Shown here in pieces: positions 47,926 to 55,600 of a stretch of 64,000 nucleotides of DNA. The notes beneath the pieces were generated by a model. The model saw only the letters and a program-made list of their open reading frames with translations, made no database searches and had not been told where the DNA came from. The translations under genes were made by a program, and so were the position numbers. Numbering within the stretch: position 1 is the first letter of the stretch; each line of letters begins with the position of its first letter. The stretch is from Pseudogemmobacter faecipullorum. Its GTDB lineage: Bacteria; Pseudomonadota; Alphaproteobacteria; Rhodobacterales; Rhodobacteraceae. The stretch spans positions 1 to 64,000 of the forward strand of contig NZ_JACDXX010000004.1 of the NCBI RefSeq assembly GCF_020539525.1. Direction: 5' to 3'.

Positions 47926-48756
47926 TTGTACGAGGATCGCCCAGTTGACCAACTTTTTCACTACTGCTCGCCCTCAACCTTCTGGTCGATCATCAAATAC
48001 AGGCAGCTTTGGCTGACCTCATTAACTCAATCTAACGACACGGCGGAGGGGAAATGGATTCTGCAACGCTGGCTAGATGCCTTTGATTCCAATAACGAGT
48101 GCAAAAGAGTTCAACGCAACGGCGCATTTCACTCGGTAGATATGACGCTGCACGAGGTAGTAGCTCTCGGCGCTTGTTTCTCAGAAGCAGGGGATCAACT
48201 CAGCCAGTGGAGAGGCTATGCTGCGGACGGAGCCGGATTCGCCATTGGTTTTGATCACTCTGAACTAGAGGCCGTAGTGACAAAACATGCCCAGCCGTCT
48301 GTCAGTCTATCTAAGATTATCTACGGTTGGGACGATCACGAGCGCCGATCCGATCTTTTCAAGTCGTTACACGGCGCATTCTCCCCAGATTTTACACGCT
48401 ACAGCCAGTCAGGCGGCTACGGCAGCATGTCAATCGATAACTCAGCTGAAGCACGGGATGCGAAGCTCAGCGCCGCAGGAAAACTATTCTCGTTCAAAAA
48501 CCCTGCCTTCTCGGAAGAGAAAGAGTGGCGCTTACTTATCGTGGGCTACTTATCCCAGTTAGAAAAAGTGGACTATCGCGAGTCGAGCGGAGTGATTTCT
48601 CCGTTCCTTAAAATGGACTTTTCTACGGATTCCATCAGAACTGTAAGGCTAGGCCCTACAAATCGAACGCCAGAACGAGTCGTAGAGGCCTTTTTAGAAC
48701 ACTCGAATATTACAGCAAACGTTTTGAAGAGTTCGGCTTCGTATTCTTCGAGATAA
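47926..48756 (+). CDS. DUF2971 family protein
   Basis: 276 residues. The N-terminus FHYCSPSTFWSIIKYRQLWLTSLTQSND matches the DUF2971 opening in residues 11-38. A SEAGDQLSQWRGYAADGAGFAIGF block follows near 85-108, then a C-terminal EEKEWRLLIVGY segment. A TTG start with CGGAG 7-8 bp upstream is the best start. DUF2971 genes are common in variable and defence-rich regions, but no activity is established. Lower GC than its neighbours, suggesting transfer. It lies just outside the left att site of the island. Confidence 0.75.
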   Translation: MYEDRPVDQLFHYCSPSTFWSIIKYRQLWLTSLTQSNDTAEGKWILQRWLDAFDSNNECKRVQRNGAFHSVDMTLHEVVALGACFSEAGDQLSQWRGYAADGAGFAIGFDHSELEAVVTKHAQPSVSLSKIIYGWDDHERRSDLFKSLHGAFSPDFTRYSQSGGYGSMSIDNSAEARDAKLSAAGKLFSFKNPAFSEEKEWRLLIVGYLSQLEKVDYRESSGVISPFLKMDFSTDSIRTVRLGPTNRTPERVVEAFLEHSNITANVLKSSASYSSR

Positions 48757-49009
48757 GCGCCTCACATTCCCCACTTTATTCGGTTGGTTCGCAACTGGTC
48801 GATCAGGCAGCCAACTGTTTGCCTCGACAATGCATTTGTCTGCCCAAGTGTCTCGACATTACCAGCGTCAAAGCTGCCCGCCCTAGGCGGTCATACGCAG
48901 TCGCTGTCATCACGCAACTTGCTTACTAGTTAGACTTCTGAATTACTGAAGATATTTTGCCCCAACCTTGCCACATAAAAACTGGTCAGAATGGCTGGTC
49001 AGGAAGCAA
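48757..49009. other. Intergenic DNA left of the island
   Basis: No gene or RNA recognised between the DUF2971 stop and the displaced tRNA-Thr terminator. Confidence 0.5.
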
Positions 49010-49043
49010 CAAAAAAGCGCCAGAGATTTCCCTCTAAGCGCTT
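49010..49043 (-). terminator. Ancestral terminator of tRNA-Thr, displaced by the island
   Basis: On the minus strand AAGCGC...TTAGAG...CTCTGGCGCTT folds into a two-part hairpin followed by a T run. It lies just past the left copy of the tRNA 3' end, where the tRNA terminator would have been before integration. Confidence 0.65.
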
Positions 49044-49078
49044 GTTCTTGCTGGTATCTTTTCCCTATTGGGGAAAAG

Positions 49079-49126
49079 TGGTGCCGCTGAAGGGACTCGA
49101 ACCCCCGACCCCATCATTACGAATGA
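49079..49126 (-). repeat. Left attachment site (48-bp att repeat)
   Basis: A 48-bp sequence identical to 59975-60022: the tRNA-Thr 3' part from the CCA end through the anticodon loop. After 49126 the sequence diverges, so this copy is not a full tRNA. Confidence 0.95.
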
Positions 49127-49198
49127 TATTATTTATCATATCGCTGCCTCTCATTATCTCTCGTGGTGACGTGAAATTCCCTTAAAAATAAGGATTTA

Positions 49199-49228
49199 TT
49201 GACTTCATTGCCTAACGTCAGCTATCAA
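49199..49228 (+). promoter_or_regulatory. Possible integrase promoter
   Basis: TTGACT, an 18-bp spacer and TATCAA, about 60 bp before the integrase ATG. A reasonable sigma-70-like match in an AT-rich segment; not tested. Confidence 0.35.
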
Positions 49229-49254
49229 TGCGGAACGCAAGTTATCTGCAATTC

Positions 49255-49277
49255 TGTTCCCCAGATTGTTCCCCAGA
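49255..49277 (+). repeat. Tandem repeat, candidate integrase arm sites (left end)
   Basis: TGTTCCCCAGA occurs twice, at 49255 and 49267, with 12-bp phasing. A similar pair in the same orientation lies near the right end (59889-59910). Confidence 0.4.
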
Positions 49278-49289
49278 ATGGATGCCGCG

Positions 49290-50534
49290 ATGAAGTTGAC
49301 CGCAGTCAGTGTGGAGCGCCTGCAAGCCGCTAGCAGCCGCCAAGAAATTCCGGATAGCCTTTGCACAGGCCTCTATCTCGTGGTCCAGCCAACTGGAAAA
49401 AAGTCTTGGCAAGTGCGCTACCGGCACGGAGGGACACACCGCCGGATGACCTTAGCAACTTATCCGCTGCTCTCTTTGGCCGAAGCGAGGCAGCGGGCAC
49501 GGGAGGCTCTGGGGGCTGCCAGTGAAGGACGTGACCCATCTGCTGAAGTGAAGGCAGCCAAGGCCCCAAAACCCGAAGATGACAGAAACAGGATCGGAAC
49601 GCTTGTTGAGCAGTTCGCAAAGCGCCACCTAGATAAGCTCAAAAGCGGTACGGAGGTTCGCAGGGCGTTCGATCTGCACGTTTTACCTAAGTGGGGTGAC
49701 AGGCCAGTTCACACCATTGGCAAGCGGGATGTGGTGGATTTGCTTGACGGGCTGGTTGACGGGGGGAAGCCTGCCGCTGCCAATAAAGTTCGAGCGCACC
49801 TTTCAAAATTCTTTAACTGGTGCACCGAGAGAGACATCATCGCTACGCCACCGACTCTTTCGGTAAAGGCTCCCGCAAAGAATACGGTTCGTGAACGTGT
49901 GTTGAACGACGACGAGTTGCGATGGCTTTGGCGGGCAAGTGAGGAAGAGCCATTCCCATGGGGGCCTATGGCTCAAATGCTGCTGCTGACAGGTCAGCGC
50001 CTGAATGAGGTGGCACAGATGGCAGATACTGAGATCGAGGGCCTTGTTTGGCGCTTGGCTCCTGAGCGGACAAAGAACGGGCGCAGCCATGACGTGCCTT
50101 TGTCAAAGCAGGTGCAGGAAATCCTCTCGAAAATTGAGCGCGTTTTTGATGCTAGTGGTCGAATTCGGTTCGTCTTTACCACAACCGGAACAACTCCTGT
50201 TTCCGGCTTCTCAAAAGGCTTGGATCATATCCAGCGGCGCATGGGGGCTATAGGCTTTGCCGAGCGCGGTGAGCCGGTAGAAATCCCTCGCTGGACTTGG
50301 CACGATCTGCGCCGAACCGCTGCGACTGGAATGGCAAGGATTGGCACACCCGTTCGGGTGACTGAGGCCGTGCTGAACCACGTTAGCGGCACGGGCGGCG
50401 GGATTGTGGCCGTCTATCAGCGCCACGACTATGCCGATGAAAAGCGGCAGGCGCTGGACGCATGGGCGGGGTTCGTTATGCAGCTTGTGCAGGGCAATCC
50501 GGATAATGTCGTGCGACTGGCGGGGGGGCGGTGA
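49290..50534 (+). CDS. int: Tyrosine-type site-specific integrase, P4 family
   Basis: About 414 residues. An N-terminal DUF4102-like arm-binding domain (GLYLVVQPTGKKSWQVRYR) is followed by a core-binding helical domain. The catalytic domain has the first Arg in TGQRLNEVA, a Lys in ERTKNGRSH, HDLRRTAATG with His and Arg, and the nucleophile Tyr in AVYQRHDY. It would recombine the 48-bp tRNA-Thr repeats. The start is uncertain: ATGs at 49278 and 49290 are in frame; the second gives the common MKLT opening. Confidence 0.93.
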   Translation: MKLTAVSVERLQAASSRQEIPDSLCTGLYLVVQPTGKKSWQVRYRHGGTHRRMTLATYPLLSLAEARQRAREALGAASEGRDPSAEVKAAKAPKPEDDRNRIGTLVEQFAKRHLDKLKSGTEVRRAFDLHVLPKWGDRPVHTIGKRDVVDLLDGLVDGGKPAAANKVRAHLSKFFNWCTERDIIATPPTLSVKAPAKNTVRERVLNDDELRWLWRASEEEPFPWGPMAQMLLLTGQRLNEVAQMADTEIEGLVWRLAPERTKNGRSHDVPLSKQVQEILSKIERVFDASGRIRFVFTTTGTTPVSGFSKGLDHIQRRMGAIGFAERGEPVEIPRWTWHDLRRTAATGMARIGTPVRVTEAVLNHVSGTGGGIVAVYQRHDYADEKRQALDAWAGFVMQLVQGNPDNVVRLAGGR

Positions 50535-51226
50535 TGGATGCCGCAATAGAGTGGGGTTTGCCAGATTGGACCCAGCCGCAGGCATATGGTGCAACCAAAA
50601 ATTGGAGTTACATGAAGTGGCGGTGGGAATTCTGTCGCCGAAGGAAAGATCTAAGATCGGCCTTTGATGAGCGCGCAGAGGACGCATATAAAGAGTATCT
50701 TGAGATATTTGATCTTGAAGGCTCAAAAACTAGGGTATTAAAGCCTCACGAGGCGGGGTTTACGGCAACGTCATATATCGGTGATGATTTTGGATACGCC
50801 GGAATTCCAAATCCAAGAATATCAGATCAGCCAGATCATGTAATATTTTCCGTTCTGGATTATCCAGGGTCTGGGCTTGTCCCATATGATGGCGAAGACG
50901 CATTGAGACAAGGTAGGGAAAGCATATGCTTGGGATCCCACAAAGATTTTTTAGTTGTGGGGGTTGATCTGAGGAAGCCTTTATCTGAGTTGATTACGTC
51001 GCTGACAGGGAAAATATCTTCCATGCAGAAAAGGAAGTATGGAAAGAAAATAGAGAAAAGGCGTCAGCCCACAAAGTGGCTGACTTATCTACGCGTCTTG
51101 GATGGGCGTGAGTGCGGTGCATCTTGGTCGCAACTGTCAGAAATTATTCCAAACTCAACGGCGAGAACCGAGCAAACGGCGCGGGACACATGGAAGCAAG
51201 CTAAGGCCTTGTGTTTTAATTTTTGA
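50531..51226 (+). CDS. Island accessory protein of unknown function
   Basis: 231 residues, not firmly recognised. The N-terminal WTQPQAYGATKNWSYMKWRWEFCRRR (about 13-40) recalls the W-x-W-E-F-x-R-R block of a transcriptional-regulator-like domain found in alphaproteobacterial mobile elements (DUF6499-like). The middle has VVGVDLRKPLSELI. The C-terminus is lysine-rich and helical. It overlaps the integrase stop by 4 bp. Base composition is clearly more AT-rich than the rest of the island, so it may be recently acquired cargo. Confidence 0.6.
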   Translation: MMDAAIEWGLPDWTQPQAYGATKNWSYMKWRWEFCRRRKDLRSAFDERAEDAYKEYLEIFDLEGSKTRVLKPHEAGFTATSYIGDDFGYAGIPNPRISDQPDHVIFSVLDYPGSGLVPYDGEDALRQGRESICLGSHKDFLVVGVDLRKPLSELITSLTGKISSMQKRKYGKKIEKRRQPTKWLTYLRVLDGRECGASWSQLSEIIPNSTARTEQTARDTWKQAKALCFNF

Positions 51227-51295
51227 AATTCTTCCGCAATACCAAATCACCATGACGTGCCAATAATGGGAGACCTCATCACACGAGGTAACCCG

Positions 51296-51484
51296 ATGGA
51301 ACGAAAGCTAATCTCTGCGGCAACCGTGCGCCAACTTTGCGGCGGCATTTCCGACATGACTTTGTGGCGCTGGCTTGATGACGCTGCGCTGGCGTTTCCG
51401 AAGCCGGTCTATATCCAGCGGCGCAGGTTCTGGCGCGAGGCGGATCTGATGGCGTGGCTGGATGCCCGCGAGGTCGCGGCATGA
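51296..51484 (+). CDS. AlpA-like helix-turn-helix regulator/excisionase
   Basis: 62 residues. LISAATVRQLCGGISDMTLWRWL forms a winged helix-turn-helix (residues 5-27), followed by FPKPVYIQRRRFWREADLMAWL, the AlpA-family pattern. AlpA is a standard early regulator in PICI-type islands and may also act as an excisionase. ATG at 51296; its stop overlaps the next gene's ATG by 4 bp. Confidence 0.85.
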   Translation: MERKLISAATVRQLCGGISDMTLWRWLDDAALAFPKPVYIQRRRFWREADLMAWLDAREVAA

Positions 51485-51909
51485 GTTTGGAAAATGATAA
51501 CCCCGGCGCGGCGGCAACCGCAACCGGGGCAGAAATCGACTTGGCTCTTACCCCAGAATACCGCTTGCGGCGCGAATGGGCAACCTCGGCGTGGTTTGCG
51601 CTTGACCATTGCGACCGGCAGGATGTTTTGCACATCTGCGCGACCTATCTGGCTGATCTGGAAACCGGCGGTCCGGTTATGGGCGACCTTCTAGGCACCT
51701 TGACCGGGGATGCGCTTTTCTGGGCAGACTGTGCCCCGGCGCATGAGTTGGTGGCCTATGGAACTGCTGCGCTTGATCGGCTGCGCCGCATTCCGCTTGG
51801 GATCAACACGCGCAAGAGGCTGTTTGCCGATCTTTGGAAAGCGTTCGCGCCGGACCATCGGCAGGCATTTCTTGCAAGCATCGAGAAAAGCGGAAAGGGG
51901 TCGGCATGA
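51481..51909 (+). CDS. Small island protein of unknown function
   Basis: 142 residues, acidic to neutral, mostly helical: EWATSAWFALDHCDRQDVLHICATYLADL, then a region with DALFWADCAPAHELVAY. No family recognised. It overlaps the alpA-like gene by 4 bp and the RepA-like gene by 4 bp, so it belongs to the same early operon and may help replication or regulation. Confidence 0.75.
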   Translation: MSLENDNPGAAATATGAEIDLALTPEYRLRREWATSAWFALDHCDRQDVLHICATYLADLETGGPVMGDLLGTLTGDALFWADCAPAHELVAYGTAALDRLRRIPLGINTRKRLFADLWKAFAPDHRQAFLASIEKSGKGSA

Positions 51910-53081
51910 ACATGCACGATGATCCCTTTGCCGGTCTGCCCCCGCCGGATGATATGCCTTCTGATGATCGCTTCGGCCCGCCGCATGGAGATCCCCGCGA
52001 AAAGCCAATGAAGCCATTCAGGTTCGTTGCTGTGGGTGATTTGGAATATCGCCCGCCCGAATTCCTGGTGGAAGGTTTGATCGAGACGGAAACGCTTGGC
52101 CTTGTGTTTGGGGAGCCGGGATGCGGCAAGTCGTTCTTCGCTGTTGATCTTGCCCTTAGCGTTGCCAGTGGGGTGAAATTCCACGGCCGGGCGGTGAGGA
52201 CTGGGCCTGTATTCTATATCGCGGGCGAAGGGCACAACGGGTTGGTTCGGCGTTTTGCTGCGTGGAGCAAGCACCACGGGAAGGACTGGCCTATGAAAAG
52301 CGTTCCCCTGTTCAAGTCCGAAAGGGCTGCGCAGTTTCTGGATAGTGCCTCTGCGCTCTCTGTGGCGCAAGCTGTGCAAGCGCTGGCGGTGAAAAATGGA
52401 GCGCCTTCCCTAATCATTGTGGATACGCTTGCGCGGAACTTCGGGCCGGGGGATGAAAACAGCACGGCGGAAATGAGCCAGTTTGTCGCGGCGATGGATA
52501 ATCTGCGGGACAACTGGCCCAACTGCACGTTGCTGATTATTCATCACTCAGGCCATGATGCGCAGCATCGTGCACGCGGGGCAATTGCTTTGAAAGGCGC
52601 TCTGGATTTTGAGTTTCGTCTTTCAAAGGATGGTGCTGCAATGACATTGGCCAATACCAAAATGAAGGATGCAGATCCGCCTGCCGATATGCACTTCGAC
52701 CTGACAAGTGTTGATTTGGGTGAGGATGTATCCTCTGCGGTTCTAGTTGAAGGGGAGGTATCATCGAGGCCCGCACAAAAGAAAGAAACCAATGACGAGA
52801 AGCTGGCAAGGCAGACATATATTGCTGCGGCAAAAGATCATGGCATCTGGGATGGTGATACTTTTAAGGGCGTTCATCTGAATGACTGGCGGCCAGTATT
52901 TTACACGAAACACACTGGCGACAAAGAGGACACGAAGAGAAAAGCATTCCAGCGGGGACGCAATCACTTGGTTGATGGCGGGAAGATGGACGCCAGTGAT
53001 GATGTGTATCTGACGACAGAACCGCATGTGTTCATGTGTGTGAATAATGAGCGGGACAAGCGGGACAGGACAGGACATTAG
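51906..53081 (+). CDS. RepA-like AAA ATPase (putative replication helicase)
   Basis: About 391 residues. A disordered acidic N-terminus precedes a RecA-fold ATPase with Walker A GEPGCGKSF (about 69-77) and Walker B LIIVDTLAR near 166, followed by CTLLIIHHSGHD, typical of RepA/DnaB-like (AAA_25) helicases of plasmids and phages. The C-terminal 90 residues hold a basic region. No primase domain is seen. It ends inside the iteron array, the usual arrangement for an initiator or helicase and its origin. Confidence 0.82.
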   Translation: MNMHDDPFAGLPPPDDMPSDDRFGPPHGDPREKPMKPFRFVAVGDLEYRPPEFLVEGLIETETLGLVFGEPGCGKSFFAVDLALSVASGVKFHGRAVRTGPVFYIAGEGHNGLVRRFAAWSKHHGKDWPMKSVPLFKSERAAQFLDSASALSVAQAVQALAVKNGAPSLIIVDTLARNFGPGDENSTAEMSQFVAAMDNLRDNWPNCTLLIIHHSGHDAQHRARGAIALKGALDFEFRLSKDGAAMTLANTKMKDADPPADMHFDLTSVDLGEDVSSAVLVEGEVSSRPAQKKETNDEKLARQTYIAAAKDHGIWDGDTFKGVHLNDWRPVFYTKHTGDKEDTKRKAFQRGRNHLVDGGKMDASDDVYLTTEPHVFMCVNNERDKRDRTGH

Positions 53082-53235
53082 CGGGACACGTCCCGGACCC
53101 ATTTAGCGGGACGGACAGGACACACCCCTTAAGGGGTGTCCCTTGTCCCGGTGGGTGAGCATAGAAACAAAGAATCCCTATCTTTACGCATTAACCGTTG
53201 AGCGTTAGCCATTGTTATAACGTGATAATCTATGC
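53050..53235. other. Putative island replication origin (iterons, palindrome, AT-rich tract)
   Basis: AGCGGGACA occurs at 53050, 53059 and 53080, with AGCGGGACG at 53105. Shorter GGACA units lie between them, and inverted TGTCCC copies at 53137 and 53144. A perfect 18-bp palindrome ACACCCCTTAAGGGGTGT spans 53122-53139. An AT-rich segment follows (53158-53235). This iteron plus AT-rich pattern after the helicase gene suggests the island's own origin. Confidence 0.6.
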
Positions 53236-53265
53236 CGATGCGGTGCGGCTTGCTATATTGGCAGC

Positions 53266-53631
53266 ATGGCAATTCACCGCTTCCAGACTGTTAATGATCG
53301 GCTCATGTCCCGTTATGGCGGCACGGTAAAGCTATCGCGCTTTACGCCGGGCGTGCCTGTTCCCGGACACGAGCACATCCCGGTGGCCCCGGTGGAAACC
53401 TCCGAGGATCTGGCATTCATTGTCACCGCTGCCGGTGCTGAATGGGTATCGCAAGGCGTGGTGCAGGTTGGCGATCTGGTCGGGGTTCTGGCTGTTCCGC
53501 TGACGCTCAATCCGCCGCTGCCTGGTGACAGGATCACGGCAAGCGGCAAGGGCTATATCCTGCTGCGGGCCGAGCCTGTCGATAGCGATCCCTGCAGCGC
53601 CATTCACTATGCCATTCAGGGGCGCGTGTGA
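53266..53631 (+). CDS. Putative head closure/head-tail joining protein
   Basis: 121 residues. The opening FQTVNDRLMSRYGGTVKLSRF resembles small phage neck proteins (NDRLIxxxG-type start). A beta-rich body with PLPGDRITASGKGYILLRAEPV fits the head-closure fold. It is the first gene of the late operon and overlaps the terminase start. A lone neck gene without tail genes is consistent with capturing a helper's tail. Family call is from pattern only. Confidence 0.6.
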   Translation: MAIHRFQTVNDRLMSRYGGTVKLSRFTPGVPVPGHEHIPVAPVETSEDLAFIVTAAGAEWVSQGVVQVGDLVGVLAVPLTLNPPLPGDRITASGKGYILLRAEPVDSDPCSAIHYAIQGRV

Positions 53632-55283
53632 TGGCGGGCGCGACCGTTCAGCCGAAGCGTGGACGCGGGCGACCGCGTAAGGTCCCAATGCCCGAGCAAC
53701 AGGGGGGCCAGACCTACGGGGGGTCTTCCTCTTCCTTTCTCTCTCCCGAAAAAATCCGGGGAAATATCGACCCTGAAACCGTCATCGGTTTTCTGCAATC
53801 CCTGAAAATCCCCGAGGGTCCGAAGGCGGGCGAACCTCTCCGGCTTGCGGAATATCAAAAGCGGTTCGTGCGCGGTGCTATGGCCGAGGGCGTCATGGTC
53901 GGGCTTTTGTCGATCGGTCGCGGCAATGCAAAGACGGCGCTGGCGGCTGGCATCGCGCTTGGCAGCCTCATGGGCGTTTGGGACGATCAGCCCCGGCGTG
54001 AAATCCTCATGGCGGCACGAAACCGCGATCAGGCGAAAACCGCGTTTCAATTCATCTGCGGCTTTATCGGCGGGCTTTCCGAGGCCGAACAGGAACTGTT
54101 CACGATACGGCACGGCAGCAAGCTGGAAGTCGAATATACCGCAAACGGCGGCGGGCTGGCCCGTTGTATCGCGGCAGATGGCAAGTCCATTCTCGGCGGC
54201 GCTCCGACCCTTGCAATCCTTGATGAGCGGGCGGCATGGGAAAAGGACAAGGGCGACACGCTGGAAAATGCGATCCTGTCCGGCCTCGGCAAACGTGACG
54301 GGCGGGCGCTGATTATCTCGACCTCGGCCCCGGATGATGCCAACACCTTTTCCCGCTGGATGGATGAGCCACCGCCGGGCTGCTACGTCCAGGAACATCG
54401 CCCGGCCTTTGGTCTGGCGGCGGATGATCCCGAAAGCCTGCTGATTGCCAATCCCGGCGCGTCCGAGGGCATCGGGGCAAGTCTTGAATGGCTGGTGGCG
54501 CAGGCACGGCGGGCGATTGCACGGGGCGGCTCTGCCCTGTCCAGCTTCCGCAACCTCAACCGCAATGAACGGGTGAGCATCGAAAACCGCTCTGTTGTTT
54601 TGACGGTTGATGAATGGATGAGTGCCGAAGTCACGCCAGAGGCTCTGCCCGAGCGGCGCGGGGCCTGCATTCTGGGCATCGACCTTGGCGGCAGTCGGTC
54701 CATGTCGGCAGCGGCCTATTTCTGGCCCGAGACAGGGCGGCTTGAGGTTCTGGGCACCTTCCCGAGCAAGCCCGGCCTTGAGGACCGGGGCGCAGCGGAT
54801 GGCGTCTCCGGGCGCTATGTCGAAATGCACGGGCGCGGCGAACTTATCACGATGGGCGAAAATACGGTGCCCGCTGGCCCGTGGCTGGCCGAGGTGGTGC
54901 GGCGTCTCGATGGTGTGGCCCCGGCCTGCATCTGCGGCGACCGTTTCCGCCATGCCGAATTTGCCGAGGCGATGGGCAAGGCCGGTCTGGCGCGGGTTCC
55001 GTTCATCTGGCGGGGGTTCGGCTGGAAAGACGGCTCCGAGGATATTGAACGGTTTCGGCGGGCGGTCTTTGACGGTGAGGTGAAAACCCTGCCTTCGCTG
55101 CTGCTGCGCTCTGCCTTTGCCGAGGCGGTCACGCTGATTGACCCGGCGGGGAATGCCAAGCTGGCGAAAGCCCGTTCTCTGGGCCGGATTGACGCGGCGG
55201 CGGCAGCTATCCTTGCGGTGGCTGAAGGTGCCCGCCGGATAGCGCGGCCCGAGCGCAAGGCGCGGGTGCCGACATGGGTGTGA
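53631..55283 (+). CDS. Phage terminase large subunit
   Basis: About 550 residues. An AT-hook-like RGRGRPRKVP lies at about 10-20. The ATPase domain has Walker A-like SIGRGNAKTALAAG (about 94-107) and Walker B LAILDERAAW (about 195-204). The nuclease domain opens with GIDLGGSRS near 350 and ends with RIDAAAAAILAVAEGA. It cuts and pumps DNA into proheads. No small terminase was recognised; the AT hook could share DNA recognition. ATG 53631 overlaps the previous stop. Confidence 0.93.
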   Translation: MAGATVQPKRGRGRPRKVPMPEQQGGQTYGGSSSSFLSPEKIRGNIDPETVIGFLQSLKIPEGPKAGEPLRLAEYQKRFVRGAMAEGVMVGLLSIGRGNAKTALAAGIALGSLMGVWDDQPRREILMAARNRDQAKTAFQFICGFIGGLSEAEQELFTIRHGSKLEVEYTANGGGLARCIAADGKSILGGAPTLAILDERAAWEKDKGDTLENAILSGLGKRDGRALIISTSAPDDANTFSRWMDEPPPGCYVQEHRPAFGLAADDPESLLIANPGASEGIGASLEWLVAQARRAIARGGSALSSFRNLNRNERVSIENRSVVLTVDEWMSAEVTPEALPERRGACILGIDLGGSRSMSAAAYFWPETGRLEVLGTFPSKPGLEDRGAADGVSGRYVEMHGRGELITMGENTVPAGPWLAEVVRRLDGVAPACICGDRFRHAEFAEAMGKAGLARVPFIWRGFGWKDGSEDIERFRRAVFDGEVKTLPSLLLRSAFAEAVTLIDPAGNAKLAKARSLGRIDAAAAAILAVAEGARRIARPERKARVPTWV

Positions 55284-55600
55284 AGTATCAGCGGCACGGT
55301 GCCAGCCTCTACAAAACCCGCGAGTGGAAGGCGCTGCGCTTCATGGCCCGGCGGCGTGACGGTTTCGCCTGCATCACCTGCGGCGCGACCGGCAGGCTTG
55401 AGGTGGACCATATCAAGCCGCTGCGGACGCATCCCGAATTGGCGCTGGATCTTGGCAATCTGCAATGCCTCTGCATCGCCTGCCATGCGCGAAAGACCCG
55501 GCTGGAAATCGGCATGGGTGAACTTCCCCCCGAGCGCCAGGCATGGCGCGACCTGCTGCTGAACATGCAGCGCAACCATAAGGAAACGAAACATGCTTGA
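55274..55600 (+). CDS. HNH endonuclease
   Basis: 108 residues. Zinc-ribbon cysteines are in ACITCGATG and CIACHARK, and the HNH core is EVDHIKPLRTHPE followed by LGNLQCLC. HNH proteins next to terminase assist cleavage and packaging in HK97-like and cos phages and in cf-PICIs. It overlaps terL by 10 bp and the capsid gene by 8 bp. Confidence 0.92.
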   Translation: MGVKYQRHGASLYKTREWKALRFMARRRDGFACITCGATGRLEVDHIKPLRTHPELALDLGNLQCLCIACHARKTRLEIGMGELPPERQAWRDLLLNMQRNHKETKHA

